Source of the DNA: Panopea generosa
Lineage: Eukaryota; Mollusca; Bivalvia; Adapedonta; Hiatellidae
Length of the DNA stretch: 64,000 nucleotides
NCBI GenBank assembly: GCA_029582155.1
Contig: CM055896.1
Span: forward strand, 7,146,624 to 7,210,623
Direction: 5' to 3'
In this document: one piece after another, positions 12,701 to 27,700 of the stretch
How the letters are laid out: every line of letters begins with the position of its first letter
How positions within the stretch are numbered: position 1 is the stretch's first letter
Translations under genes and position numbers: made by a program
The notes under the pieces: model-generated
Seen by the model: only the letters and a program-made list of their open reading frames with translations
Told to the model about the DNA's origin: nothing
Database searches by the model: none

Positions 12701-15700
12701 AAACATTTTTTTTTGTTCAGTGTGTTCAATTTAAAGTGAAAATAGACTTCAAAAATAATTAGTCATGTCAAAAATTCCAAGCATCAATTTTTGACAATTC
12801 AAAAATAACAATGCTTTCAAAAGTTTATAGGTGTAACCCCAACATTGATTTTTGTTCATTATTCTTTAGTAAATAATAAAAGTTTGAAGGCTTGTCTTTC
12901 ATAGAGAGACCCAAATGAAAGCAGTGAAACTTACATTTTACTAAACCGCTGCACTACCAAAATATGATGAGAACAGTAGAGGCCATGTGTCATATAAGAG
13001 GTTTTTTTCTGCTCTGTGTGTAAAACTGTTGACAAAGTGAAAGTAGACTTCCAAATTTATACATTCATACCCAAATTTCCAAGCATCATTTTTTTTTTTC
13101 TAAATCACAATTCAAACATAAAATGCTTTCAAAATGTTTAAAATACATCAAATTGCATTTTTAAAGAAGAAGAAACAAGGATTATTTATAACTGCCATTA
13201 TGTGACTACCCCAAGGAAGCGCTTCTTTTTTCCAACGGTGGTAGTATGCCTACAAATACATGAATAATGCCATTAAGTTCCCAAAATGAGCTTTAAAATA
13301 AGGAATACTTTTTTAAAACTTTAGGTGCATCATCATGTTACCAAAAGAGCAGGATATTTTTTATTGGATAGTTTTGTGGCATAATGCAAATGTAATAAAC
13401 AATTTTACATCTCACGATCAGACCAATTTAAAATCAAGTAATTCATGTGAAAAGTAAACAGCAACTGTAGTATGAGTTGCTTCCCTTTGATAATTCTTCA
13501 CATACACATGTAGGTCTATTACAGGATTGTGTTCAGCACCATTAACAGCCAACACGTTTACTGCCTGGTTACCTAAAATTAGTGCATACTGCATACTAAT
13601 TTAAGGTAGAGCCAGTGTCAAGAAAAATATGTTACATGTAGCTAACTTTAGCAAACATTTAACAGAACTGAATGCAGCCCCTGAGTGATTTTCTATTCCC
13701 AAAATATACATGTATATGAGGTTCCCTACAAATTAGTTCCAACTTTCTTTTTCTTTTCCTTTTTGTTTGCTTTATGTTTGGTATTTTTTTATTTTCTAAG
13801 CAACATTTTTTTTGTTCATCCAAGCCTTAAAATACTGATCAGTAAAAGAAAATATGTCTTGTGTGGTATGAATTTCTTTTAGGCTCCCCAGCCAACCTTC
13901 ACATTGTCTGTAACAGTGTTTGTAAATGAGACTTTTTTCTTTCTTAGAAAACATTTGACTGTGTTTTTTCATCTTTATATTTCATAGGGTTATCTTAATA
14001 GAAAAGTGGTTATCAAGTCTCAATTTTTGCATTTCTACTATTTACATGTCTATGAAATGAATTGTTTTATTTAAAAACATTCTAACACCTTTCTCACTTC
14101 AATACCATCAGTTATATCACAAACATCCTTAACAGACAAACACTCAAATTTACTGACATCAATATGAGCATATATTAGCACACTCTTGAAATCTACTTCT
14201 TGATCAAGCGATCATATTTTTATGCAAAAAGAAATCATTCAAAATATAATCTGCAAACAAAAGAACAGCATATCCTTCTGTATCCATATCCTATTTATGT
14301 GGTACAAAACAACAGGGTATTAGGAACTGTTTTGTTCCACGCAAAAACAGCCATAACATAATGAGATGTGTACAAAAAACAGCCTCCCTGAGCAACATAG
14401 TGTATGAAAAGTTGAAAAAAAACTGACCCAACACAAGAACAACTATTGCTCCGCCCACTGGTCACATTGCGCTGATTGTCCAAGAAAATACAATGTAATA
14501 CAATGTAGTGTTTACTTAGAGATGGTTCGCTTGTCTAAGGAAAGTAGAAGTGTAGCAACCAATATCAATCGCTGATTGGATTATCAACTTGTTCGATTGA
14601 CAGCGTGTCTCGGGTCAATTTAATGAACATTCTATTATGTAAACAAAAAAATATTTACTATTGACAAAGGGAGTGCAGTTTCTTAATTATAAAATTTTTA
14701 CTAAATGAATGAACGCTAACTGGTTTAGTGTTAAACGGCATTTGACTAACAGGTTGATGTCATTTGACTGACTCCGAGAAGAGCTATGATGAAAGCTGAG
14801 ATGACTGATGTTTTAAAGTTGATGTTTGCTAAGGCCGTTTCTAAGGAAAGCTCACTCAGTTTTGTAGTTTGTACACAATTCATTCAGAATTGATTCAAGG
14901 GCGAGTCTGTGGAATAATATTCACACATGCATAGTGATGATGAACTTCTTAATAATTAAGAACAAACTTAATAATTAAGTTATTTTGTAGGCTGTTTTAA
15001 CAAAAAAAGAGCAACACAATTTTGAAAATTGAAGCGATTCCATTGGTTGTCAAATGAGGTTAAACACCAAGTTGTTTTTGCACAGAACATAATGGCTCTC
15101 AGAGCCACAAATTTCTATACAGCTCAATACAATTTGGCCGCTTTTCCACGGAACATGTCAGTTGTTGAAAGGATATAAATTTTTGTAGTTAAATTGTGGT
15201 TTTCATGATTAAAAGAAACATTTTGCAGTAAAATAAGTATATCAAAAGAAAAAAAACAAATTTCCACTATAATTTTGTTCCATGTTTCTGTTACTTTCAA
15301 ATAGGTTTAATTTTCTTACCTGCAGAGCAATACCCAGTGAGGTTCTTGTAGTATCCGGAACATGCAGGATTGCCTGAAAACATGAATAATTTACCTTTCT
15401 ATAAAGAAATAAGAAATTTTAATTAGTTAATAGGGACTTTTTGGATCTATCATAAAGAATATCAAATTCTTCTGAAATCCAGAGACAGGAATAGCAAACA
15501 GTAAATACCAGTAGTTTGTTTTTCATCAGTGTTGATTGGATAAAATACTAATAGATAAATTGGGCTACTCACGCCAAAGGCTGCGGATTCGATTCCCAGC
15601 TCGACCAAAACAGCAACACTCAGCACTGGTCTTACCCAGGAAGAAGATTTGAGAGCGGTTCATATAAGCTCTGAGTTTTCCTCGTAATCGAGCTTACAGT

Positions 15701-18700
15701 CAGTATAAACTAAATATTATTTTCTTGCATACCAGATAAGGATTGCTGCATATTTACTGGGATAAAATATATCTGTATCAACCTAGGGTCGAAATAAAAT
15801 TCACATGCTGTGACATTTAAACCATCTACAACATGATATATAAAAATATATGACATGATAATATAATTTGACATCTTAAAGGTGGTAGTGATCAAAATAA
15901 CATAATGATGAATTCAACTTAAATACATTTCAATGTGTTTGGCATGCAGGAAAAATAATCATTCATGGCTTTTTCGGTTCAGGTAGAAAATTCTGTCCCT
16001 TAGAATAAATGGTTATCCATCCAGACAGATATTCAATCTGAACCCGAAACTTATGTAACTACAAAGACGTGAAGAAGAAAACAACCCTTCATCAATGAGG
16101 CCATCCCATGGGGGTGGGGGTGGGGGGTCCCTGTTCCCTGGACCTCTTAAAGTAATGGCCATTGTTCCAAATATCCCCAAAAGTATTTGCCATAGTTCCC
16201 CAAAAATATTTCCCCCAGATCTCCAACATTGGGACTTTGATCCCTGGATCTCTGAAAGTAATGGTCAATGTTCCCCAGATCTCTAAAAATAATTGGCCAT
16301 GTTCCCAAGATATCCTATACCCCTGGTGGGGCCTCATCAGTGCTTACCATCTAGATCCTGAACTTGTGTAAGAAACATGGCATAGATTGGTCGGGTGATC
16401 ACACGCTTGATGAGTTCTGTGTTCAATGGCCAGTTTGGATATAACACGGCTTGAATCGTTACCCCACCCACTATCATGAATATCATGAACATGCGGATAA
16501 AGGCAATGAAGTCATGTTTCACCTGAAACAAAGAATACCGATATACAACAATAGAAGTGAACAACTCGTACAATAATACATAAGTGAACATACTGTACAA
16601 TAATAGATAAGTGAACAACTCCTACAATAATAGATAAGTGTACAACTCGTACAACAATAGATAAGTGAACAACTAAATTTGGACTAAACCATAACCTGTG
16701 GTACGGAGCCTTGTTCCTGCCAAAACAGTTATCCCTGGCGACTGAATTTTCTATCTGAACCATAAACACATGTAAGTATTTTATAACCTGTAAGTTGACA
16801 TTAACCCTTTTTTTCCATAGATACGCATTTCCCCGCACCAATCACAGAAGGCCTTTGAAAACAGTGCAGGAAGCACTTCCTGCACTGTTTTCCACTCTGT
16901 CAGTTAATATAAACATAATTCTCCCAATAATTCAAAAGCCTTCTATATTAAAGGTGTCCAAAGGCGTCTATATGAAGTAAAGGGTTAAGACCACATGAAA
17001 TGTTTATCCTACATTTGTCACCAAGGGTATAAAGTATGTAGTATGCATTTTGAAATTAAGACAATATTTTATTGCATAGATTTTATTAAATGGTTGTTAT
17101 TTTACAGCACAAGTGTTCCCATTGTGGCTGACCCCCAGGGAAAGATGTAATTAATCAGTGGGGTGTTTAGTGAGATAAATCATGGCACTTAAAATTGTGA
17201 CCATTCTTTTTTGTAAATATCGATATCCATGAAATTTTAGTGAAGCTAGAAAGGCAACAAGATTTTCAAGGAAGACAGATGATGATCCAAAATGGATTAG
17301 CCACTGGAATCTGACTTCCTATTTTTTGAGCACCATTTTCATTGTTTAATGAAAACTGATTGCAATCTAAATTTAATTGCTTAAAAGCAGATCTAGTAAC
17401 ACATAGCAACCAAATAACTATGAAATACAGTTGATCTAGGGCAAAATTAGTTAAGATGACCTTTTCCTAAACTATTGCCCAGCTAATGGTGTGATGTGTT
17501 TTTTTTTGTGTGTTTTTATAAGTTTTAAATATGTTGTTGTATGTTTTAAATGTATATGTGTAGAAAAATAGCAATCAGTCTCTCTAAAGAGCATCTCTTA
17601 GCTTCACTTTGTATAACTGAAAATGTTTTATATATTTAGATTGTAATGTGATAGAGGTGAGACTTAAATACAATATATGTGATATGATACCAGATTGACA
17701 GAAGGAATACCTGTCTTTGTCTTACATTCCCATTCCACATAACATTGGCCCCAGGGTAGGGCTGACAGGTAAGTAAACTCCTTAGCACATAATTCTTACC
17801 ATTCTATTCATTCTGAGCAACATTGGCCCCAGGGTGGGGCTGATGGGTAGGTAAACTCCCAACAGTCTGTAGAAGAAATAGATGAGACCAAAACACATGA
17901 ACGTCTTCGCCTGTATGTAGTTTGTGACACTGATCCAAACGTGGAGTATCCGCATCAGTAGCAGCATCACAAGGAACACCATTATCACAAATATGTCTAT
18001 ACAGTTGCCAACTAGAGATAGCTTCTCGTATTTCTGAAGAGTATACAGTAACTTTTATTAACTTAAACCTCAATAAGATTACCAGTGAGATGATTAATTT
18101 GACCTCTGTAAAATAACAACATAACCCCTCTGTACAAAAGTGACCCAATATAATGGTCAGAGAGTACATAACAGTTCTGATTTCTGTCTCACCAACATAT
18201 TCTTGTTTGTGAATTTTGACTGGTTATTTATCAATTATCTAATGAATGTCAATGAAACCATATGCAATTGTGCTGGAACCAGTCTAAAATTGTAATCACC
18301 TGGATGTTTTTCATAGATTTAAGTCTTTATGTATTTATATATACTTAAATCTGTTTGTAAAACAGGAGCTTATTCTTATATTTCACTGCATAACATGGTG
18401 TAAGTGGAAGAGGTGAGAAAAAAAAATTCAATTGTTCAAATATTACATGTCACCCAAACTAAACTAGGCAATGGATATTTTGAAATTAGCAACAAGAAAG
18501 TAATACTGCCGATGGATACATCCAAATAAAAGTGCAGATTAAACAATCAAAATATTATATTGATTTGTAATAAAAAGAGACATTGATCTACAAATGAGCA
18601 TTAATGTATTATTGTATGACTGAAGCACAAGCAGTAAATGGTACAGCTGCAGGGGAAAACTGGTATACCATGGTTTTTAGCTGCGTCAGTACTTAAGGCA

Positions 18701-21700
18701 GTTCTATTATGGAGTACCGGTTTTTCAGCTATTTCCGTGACTGAGAGTTTACTGAAATCACCGAAGTAAAAAGGAAATAAAGTGTTGTATTCATACTTTA
18801 GAAAGTTAGATTTCAGCTTTTAAGTTTCTAGCTGTCTTTATTTTAAAAGTAATGCATTATAAGACGAGTTTTACTTGGTAATATGTTACTACAAATATAT
18901 TAACAAGAGTTGTCAGAAGACAACAAAGCTCGCCCCTCGGTGCCTAAGTCAAAAAAGGGCCATAACTGTGTCAAAATGCAATCCATAGTTATGGTTCTTG
19001 TCTGTGTGCGTTCCATTGATGATGGTGAACACAAATGCGAAGTTTCATTCACATCCAAGAGTGGTTGCATAGATATCTTAAACTTAAATACAGAAGTTTA
19101 ACCTGGCTGTCTACAGACGACGCCGACACCGGGGTCATGGCAATAGCTCTTCTTGGACTTCGTCCCTGCAAGCTAAAAACAAATCATCATACGTTATACC
19201 ATCGGCAACATCAAAAGTAATCAAAATGGCAGACAATTCAAAACCAGCGTGGTAAATCTAACATTTGGAGATATATTGGCCTTTAAAAACAACACAGTAA
19301 ACCATGGTATATACTGCGGTACTCACTAAAAAAATGTGATATACCACAATACTTTTTTTTCTCACAGTACACACCTCTAGTAAACTGTGGCAAACTTACG
19401 TGATATTTCATGTATACACGACACACCAGTTCCATCTCAATAATGGCCGTCCAAAACCACAGTACCAGATCCAGGTACTGGTTCCCACATGTTGGCCAAA
19501 GTGTTGCTAGGCAAAACACACCTAGATACGCAAAGTAGAAAACTTGTGTGGTCCAGAATTTCGTGATGGGTGCTGTCCATAGGAGGTAGATTTTCATGTG
19601 AAATGGAACATCTTTTTTTCTTGTGTCCCGTGAAAAGACATTTTTTAGTCTTGACCCAATGGCACTTTTTTTCTAGGAAAAAACAATTTTTGAACAACAT
19701 GTTCAAAGTATACTGTAAATCAAACATGGCTCAGATAGAAACACTCTGATCATGACCTTGATACAAGGTAAGTTATCCCTCTACTGTTCATTATGCTCCA
19801 ATTTGGCTGGTTCAAGTTTTTGTCGGATCTTTAATGATGATAAACACTATGTTTAAGCTGGGCCTGGTTAGCTCAGTCACTAATGCATCTGACTATCAAT
19901 CCATCCAGAGGTGATTAGTTTGAATCCCCTCCCAGCCACAGTCTCTGCGATGATTGATATATGACAGTGTGTCTCATTATCATTTGTCTCTCACTGCTGA
20001 TTCAAGTGGGAAATTTATAAATTACTTGCGGAGATATGGTGTGCTCAGCTACTGGTTAACCTTTCAGGATCCCAAGAAACAGTGATTAGGGTAACTGATT
20101 GTCTGTTAGCCTTCGATGGCATAATAATGATATAAAATATTCAATCAATCAATCAATCTGTTTAAGAACTTATCCTAGCTTTCATGATCATAAACACTTT
20201 GATCAAGAAAAATGAAGATGCTACAGTGTTTACATAACAAAGTTAACAAACAAACGATGGACAATTATGATGACTTTTGACCAGTCAAGCTAAAAGTGAT
20301 TTTTATGTACAAAAAGTAGTTTAAGACATGATTTGATGTCCAAATTTCAGTGGAAGACCTAAAACTGATAAATAGTTTACCTTTTTCATGACCGAATCAA
20401 ATGTGGATTTAGACACATGTGGGACATATTCATCATCATCAGCCTCTGAATCAGATTCATCATTGTACACCGATGTATCATCCTCAGCTGAAATACACCA
20501 AATCACAGCACTGACTCAAAGCATTATTTGTAACAATCTTTGGGATAAGATGGCATTCATTGTAACTAGCTTTGGGATTGGATGGCATTCTTTGCAACAA
20601 GCTTTGGGATTGAATGACATTCCTTGTAACAAGCTTTGGGACTGGATGGCATTTTTTGTAACAAGCTTTGTCACTGGCAGAAAGGTTTTATTGGAAGATC
20701 AATTCTAACATTTCAACCATTTTAGCTTTTGATTTTCTATCTTTTTTGTGTTCACCTAAAATGAGCTGTTTTGTATATAGCACAGCTATGTGTAGTGTCC
20801 TTGCGCAAGACACTTTATCCACATATGCTTACTAATGGTTCAACCCAGGAAGACTTCAAGCTTGGTTTGTCTAAGTTATAAGAATTTGTTTCCCGATCGG
20901 AAGACTTCGAGCATGATTTGTCTAAGTTATAAAAATTTGTTTCACAATCGATGTAAAAATAATTATTTTAAACAAAACTGCAGACCTACATTATCACCAG
21001 TAGACTCTAGACACTCACCATCCTAGTTAGTGAGACATTTAGTACTGATAAGGGAAGATAAAGTGCTTATAAACATTACCTGTGTAGGTAGTCTTCTGAC
21101 TTGGCGGCATAAATGAAATCCATATGTACATGGGAAATATAAAAAAGGCGCTAACCAATATCTGAAATGAAAAAAAAATCATTGTTATTAAATACAGTCC
21201 TTTATACATTTTAAGACAAACCAAACGCAAAATAAATGCTTTTTCTATTGATGCATTTCACATACATTTGAAACAGGAAAAAAATGCAATGTTCAATGAT
21301 CAACAGATAACAAGAGTAGGCATTTCTAAACAATGGTTAACACAAATGTAAATGCTTAATGCATTTATAAACAAATAGAAAATGCATTTTTCAATAAAGC
21401 TGTCACATTTGGATCCACTCAGATTTTACCACAGTAGTGCATAAAATAAAAATACAATTCCTTTATTAATTCAAAATTAAAATATATATTTATATTAAAA
21501 TACTATTACTGTATGCAGTTATTTTCTACCCATTCCATTTGACAAAGTATTCCTATCAATGTTTGAGGGCATGTGTTAACTCCTGTGTACTATATTGTCA
21601 TCAGTGAAAAAAATAGACCACTTCCTAGAAGAAAATGTCCTTGCAACATCTGACACCTTATTAAGCACAAAAGTGATGTACATGTATTCTACTACCTATT

Positions 21701-24700
21701 AAGAAGGTTAACAAACATATTCATAAAAGAAATTAGTTAACAGAAATAGGAATTCAATTGAGAGTTTTACATTGTTTTTATTTTTCAAAGAATTCCCATT
21801 TGGATCTACATTCGCCAGTCTCTAAACAGTCAACTAAACAACAATTGTTCAAACACAATGGTATGTACACATCCTCTTATTGGATACTATATTGAACTGA
21901 TTGAATATTTAGTGTCATTTTATGCCATCGAGGGCTAACAGACAATCAGTTAACCTAACCATGTTTCATGGGATCCTGCAAGGTTAACCAGTACTTGAGC
22001 ACACCCCATCTTCGCAAGTAACTGATGACTTTCCCACTTGAATCAGCAGTGAAAGAATGATTATGAGACACAATATCATATATCAATCATCATAGAGACT
22101 GTTGCTGGGCGAGGTTCATAAACATACACAAGAAGTTACTATCTGCCATGATTACTGCATGCTATGACACTTACACCAACTGTCTCGCGCTTATGTAAAT
22201 AATGAGAACACTCAAATTTTAATGTGAGAATAGAAATATCTATAATACTGAAATCATGGAAATTTGTTTTTCTCAAATTGGTGTTGAAACGAATTTTTGA
22301 ATAAAATACAATAAAAAAATTAATACCAATTATTATTATTTAATTTCAAAAGCACAACAATTACTGTATAATAGATAACCAAATAGAATTACACATCAGT
22401 AAATGCACTCCAATATCACCAGACAAGTACTGGATTTGAATATCACCAGACAAGCACTGGAATGGAATATCACCAGACAAGCACTGGGTTGGAATATCAC
22501 CAGACAAGCACTGGAATGGAATATCACCAGACAAGCACTGGGTTGGAATATCACCAGACAAGCACTGGATTGGAATATCACCAGACAAGCACTGGAATGG
22601 AATATCACCAGACAAGCACTGGGTTGGAATATCACCAGACAAGCACTGGATTGGAATATCACCAGACAAGCATGTGATTAGAATATCACCAGACAAGCAC
22701 TGGAAGTCCATAAAAGATCAGGTCGACGAGTCATGACCTGGTAAAGGAATCTGGAAAATGTGGTCCAATCAAAACAACAAAAACCGAAACAACATTACCT
22801 TAAACCAGTAAGGTAGCCTAAAAATTCCCCAATCCAGTTCCTTCAAGTGCAGATGACCAAAAAATGTTTTAGTTAGCCATTTCTGGCAACAAGGATGGGC
22901 CAGGAAGTGTATATATCCAGCGTCGTGGGCAATCTCTATCACAGATTTGTTGTTGAAGTCAGGCAAACGTTTGCCAAGCATGTTGTAGGCCTGGATGCTG
23001 GAGTCACGCCAACATATGGCCAGCGCCCCCAAAGCCATTTTACCAAATTCTCTGAAATATTATATGAAAGATAGATTACAAGCCAAAAACAGGTTTAACA
23101 ATTCTTCAGGATTGGAAGATATCCACAAAACAACATATACTTTGTTATCCACCAAACTTAAATGGAATTTTGAAATTTTAAGATTCTTTCCAGATATTTT
23201 TGCGACCAGTAGCATCATAGCATGTCCGTTATTCAAACATTTGCAATGGTGTACCTTTTTAAATGGAATTTAATTGGAACATTTTTCTGAATAAAGATCA
23301 TCAAATATAATAAATCTGTAAAAAAAACACAAAAAAAACCATTGTACTTTAGGCAATAATAAATTAATTGCTAGATTATCATCACCACCCATCTGCTAAT
23401 TTTCCTGCCGCCCTGACTCTTTTTATGTTCATAAAAAAAAAATATGTAAAAAATAAATATACCCCCCCCACCCTCAATCCCATTTTTTAAGAAAAATTTG
23501 GATGAGAATCCAGCAATTATTTATAATGGCTTAATGGTTGCCATCTTCAAATAATGCATTAAATTTTTATTTTATTATCGTTATAGGTAACAATATTGGA
23601 TGATAGATGGCAACAAAAATAACACAAATCAAAAGGGAAACAACCTGAGCGACATAGTTACCAATTTTGAAGAGAAGAAAGAACAAGTAATGGCATATCT
23701 TAATGATAGCAATGGATAGTGTTTTTTATTTTTTTGGATGGGGTTTAACCCCATTTTCAACACATTTCAGGTTATATATGGCACATCCAGTTTGAATCTG
23801 AGTAGAACCACCATCCTTCTGCAAGTGACTGGCAAACATTCTCACATAAAGTTTTACGATTCAGCACGACTCGAACCTATGGCCTTTACACTAAACAGTG
23901 AAAAGTAACTGATCTTGAGACAGCACCTTAGACTAATTGATCAAGAACGACCCTCAAAATAAAATTAATCTATACTAATTCATATTAGCTTGATTGTAAT
24001 AAACAGTAATGGATTAAAATGGCTCTATATATTTATTATTTTTAATGGTGTTAGATATTCAAAATATTCCAATACTTGGCATTTTCCTCGAGCTCTGTTC
24101 TCTGATACTGCTCCATCTTATACTTGGAGAGTTCGCGGAAGATCCGGCTGCAGATGAGAGCGACTCCTATTGGCTCATCACACCGGTTCCAAAGCGTCTT
24201 TGCTAGTTTGTGTCTGTTCATCAACACTGCCCAAATTATCAAGGAATTCACAGCCTGCAAAAACCAACATACAAAACTGAGGTTTTTGTCTACTAGATGT
24301 TGGTTTTGTTGTGTAAATTGGAGAATTTGTAAAACAACATACAAAACTGCAGTTTTTGTTCACTAAATGTTGTTGTTGTTGTATATTTCGGAGAATTTGT
24401 AATACAACATACAACTCTACTTTTTGTCTCCTGATTCCATTCGTTTTTTTACAACACATTATAGCAACATTATTATGGCAATCAGTTTTATTGAAGTTTT
24501 AAGGGCAATAATTCAGACATTGTTTCTCTGATTTGGTCAGTTCAATAACGTGTTTAAGATGGAAGATCCAATGACAAATGCAGGTGATAGAGTGCATACA
24601 AATGTAGAATAATTAAGTTTGTGAAGTTTTGACCTAAAAAAAATAATGTTGGTATAAAGAGAGCAAACAATTTTTGATGAATCAAGGGCCATAACTCAGA

Positions 24701-27700
24701 TAAGGTAAAGAAAAGCCTGTTTAAGATCTTATGGTTATATAAGTACATAAAATATGTTTTGTTGAAGTCTCAATAAATTATTCAGGCCCAAAAGTCTATA
24801 TAAGGCTCAATAGTGCAATGTCTGACAATTCAGTAGGACCGTAACTCAGACATTAATTGTCTGATTTGACCAGTTCAAAAACTTGTCCTTCAGATAAAGG
24901 TGATATAACTACTGGGTTAGTTGGTTATCACAGTTGGTAGAGCATTTGACTATCAATCTTAAGGTCGAGAGTGCGAATTCCAATCTGACCACATCTTACT
25001 AACAATCTAAGGGTCTTGAGTTGGAATTCTCATCCGACCATGTCTGACTATCAATCTAAGGGTCGTGAGTTGGAAACCCCATCCGACCATGTCTGAATAT
25101 CAATCTAAGGGTCTTGGGTTGGAATCCTCACCCGACCACATCTTATTATCAATCTAAGGGTTGTGAGTTGGAATCCCCACCCGACCACATCTTATTATCA
25201 ATCTAAGGGTTGTGAGTTGGAATCCCCACCCGACCATGTCTGACTATTAATCTAAGGGTTTTGAGTTGGAATTCCCACCCAACCATGTCTGACTATCAAT
25301 CTAAGGGTTATGAGTTGGAATCCCCACCCGACCATGTCTGACTATCAATCTAAGGGTCTTGAGTTGGAATTCCCACCCAACCACATCTTACTATCAATCT
25401 AAGGGTTGTGAGTTGGAATTCCTGGCCCGACCATGCCTGACTATCAATCTAAGGGTCTTGAGTTGGAATTCCCACCCGACCATGTCTGACTATCAATCAA
25501 AGAGTCATGAGCTGGAATCCCCTCCGACCATGTCTGACTATCAATCTAAGGGTTGTGAGTTGGAATCCCCACCCGACCATGTCTGACTATTAATCTAAGG
25601 GTCTTGAGTTGGAATTCCCACCCAACCACATCTTACTATCAATCTAAGGGTTGTGAGTTGGAATTCCCACCCGACCATGTCTGACTATCAATCTAAGGGT
25701 CTTGAGTTGGAATCCCCACCCGACCATGTCTGACTATCAATCAAAGAGTCATGAGCTGGAATCCCCTCAGACCATGTCTGACTATCAATCTAAGGGTTGT
25801 GAGTTGGAATCCCCACCCGACCATGTCTGACTATCAATCTAAGGGTCTTGAGTTGGAATTCCCACCCAACCACATCTTACTATCAATCTTAGGGTCGTGA
25901 GTTGGAATTTCCACCCGACCATGTCTGACTATCAATCTAAGGGTCCTGAGTTGGAATCCCCACCCGACCATGTCTGACTATCAATCTAAGGGTCATGAGC
26001 TGGAATCCCCACCCAACCATGTCTGACTATCAATCTAAGGGTTGTGAGTTGGAATCCCCACCCGACCATGTCTGACTATCAATCTAAGGGTCGTGAGTTG
26101 GAATTCCCACCCGACCATATCTGACTATCAGTCTAAGGGTTGTGAGTTGGAATCCCCACCCGACCATGTCTGACTATCAATCTAAGGGTCTTGAGTTGAA
26201 ATCCCCACCCAACCACATCTAACTATAAATCTAAGGATCGTGAGTTGGAATCCCCACCCGACCACATCTTACTATAAATCTAAGGGTCTCGAGTTGGAAT
26301 CCCCACCCGACCACATCTAACTATAAATCTCAGGGTCTTGAGTTGGAATCCCCACCCGACCACATCTTACTAACAATCTAAGGGTCTTGAGTTGGAATCC
26401 CCACCTGACCACATCTAACTATAAATCTAAGGGTCTTGAGTTGGAATCGCCACCTGACCACATCTTACTAACAATCTAAGGGTTTTGAATTGGAATCCCA
26501 ACCATACCATGTTTGACCATCAATCTAAGGGTTTTGAGCTTGAACCACCACCCGATCACGTCTGACCATCAATCTAAGGATCGTGAGTTCAAATCCCCAC
26601 CCTACCACATCTGACTATCAATCTAAGGGTCTTGAGTTTGAATCCCAACCAGACCATGTCTGACTATCAATCTAAGGGACATGAGTTTGAATCCCAAACC
26701 CGACCATGTCTGACTATCAATCTTAGGGTCGTGAGTTCGAATCCCCACCAGACCATGTCTGACTATCAATCTAAGGGTCATGAGTTTGAATCCCCACCCG
26801 ACCATGTCTGACTATCAGTCTAAGGGTCTAAAGTTGGAATCCCCACCAGACCATGTCTGACTATCAATCTAAGGGTTGTGAGTTTGAATCCCCCACCAGA
26901 CCATGTCTGACCATCAATCTAAGGGTCGTGATTTTTAATCCCCACTCGACCATGTCTGACTATCAATCTAAGGGTCGTGAGTTCAAATCCCCACCCTACC
27001 ACGTCTGACTATCAATCTAAGGGTCTTGAGTTCGAATCTCACTAGACCATGTCTGACTATCAATCTAAGGGAAATGAGTTTGAATCCCCACCAGACCATG
27101 TCTGACTATCAATCTAAGGGTCGTGAGTTTGAATCCCCACCAGACCATGTCTGACTATCAATCTAAGGGTCGTGAGTTTGAATCCCCACCTGACCATGTC
27201 TATCAATCTAAGGGTCATGAGTTCGAATCCCCACCGAACCTTGTCTGACTATTGATCTTAGGGTCGTGAGCTTGAACCACCACCCGACCATGTCTGACTA
27301 TCAATCTAAGGGTTGTGAGTTGGAATTCCCACCTGACAATGTCTGACTATCAATCTGAGGGTTGTGAGTTTAAATCCCCACCCGACTATGTCTGACTATC
27401 AATCTAAGGGTCGTGAGTTGGAATCCCCACCCGACCATGTCTGACTATCAATCTAAGGGTTATGAGTTGGAATCCCCACCTGACCATGTCTGACTATCAA
27501 TCTAAGGGACATGAGTTCGAATCCCCACCCGACCATGTCTGACTATCAATCTAAGGGTCGTGTGTTCAAATCCCCACCCAACCACGTCTGACTATCAATC
27601 TAAGGGTTTTGAGTTCGAATCCCCACCCGACCATGTCTGACTATCAATCTAAGGGTTCTGAGCTTGAACCACCACCTGATCATGTCTGACTATAAATCTA

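Noticed and set aside
22403..22711. Repeat proteins on both strands (e.g. nine-residue NITRQALEW repeats)
   Set aside because: They are translations of a 27-bp minisatellite that is stop-free in several frames. No splice context or start context supports expression.
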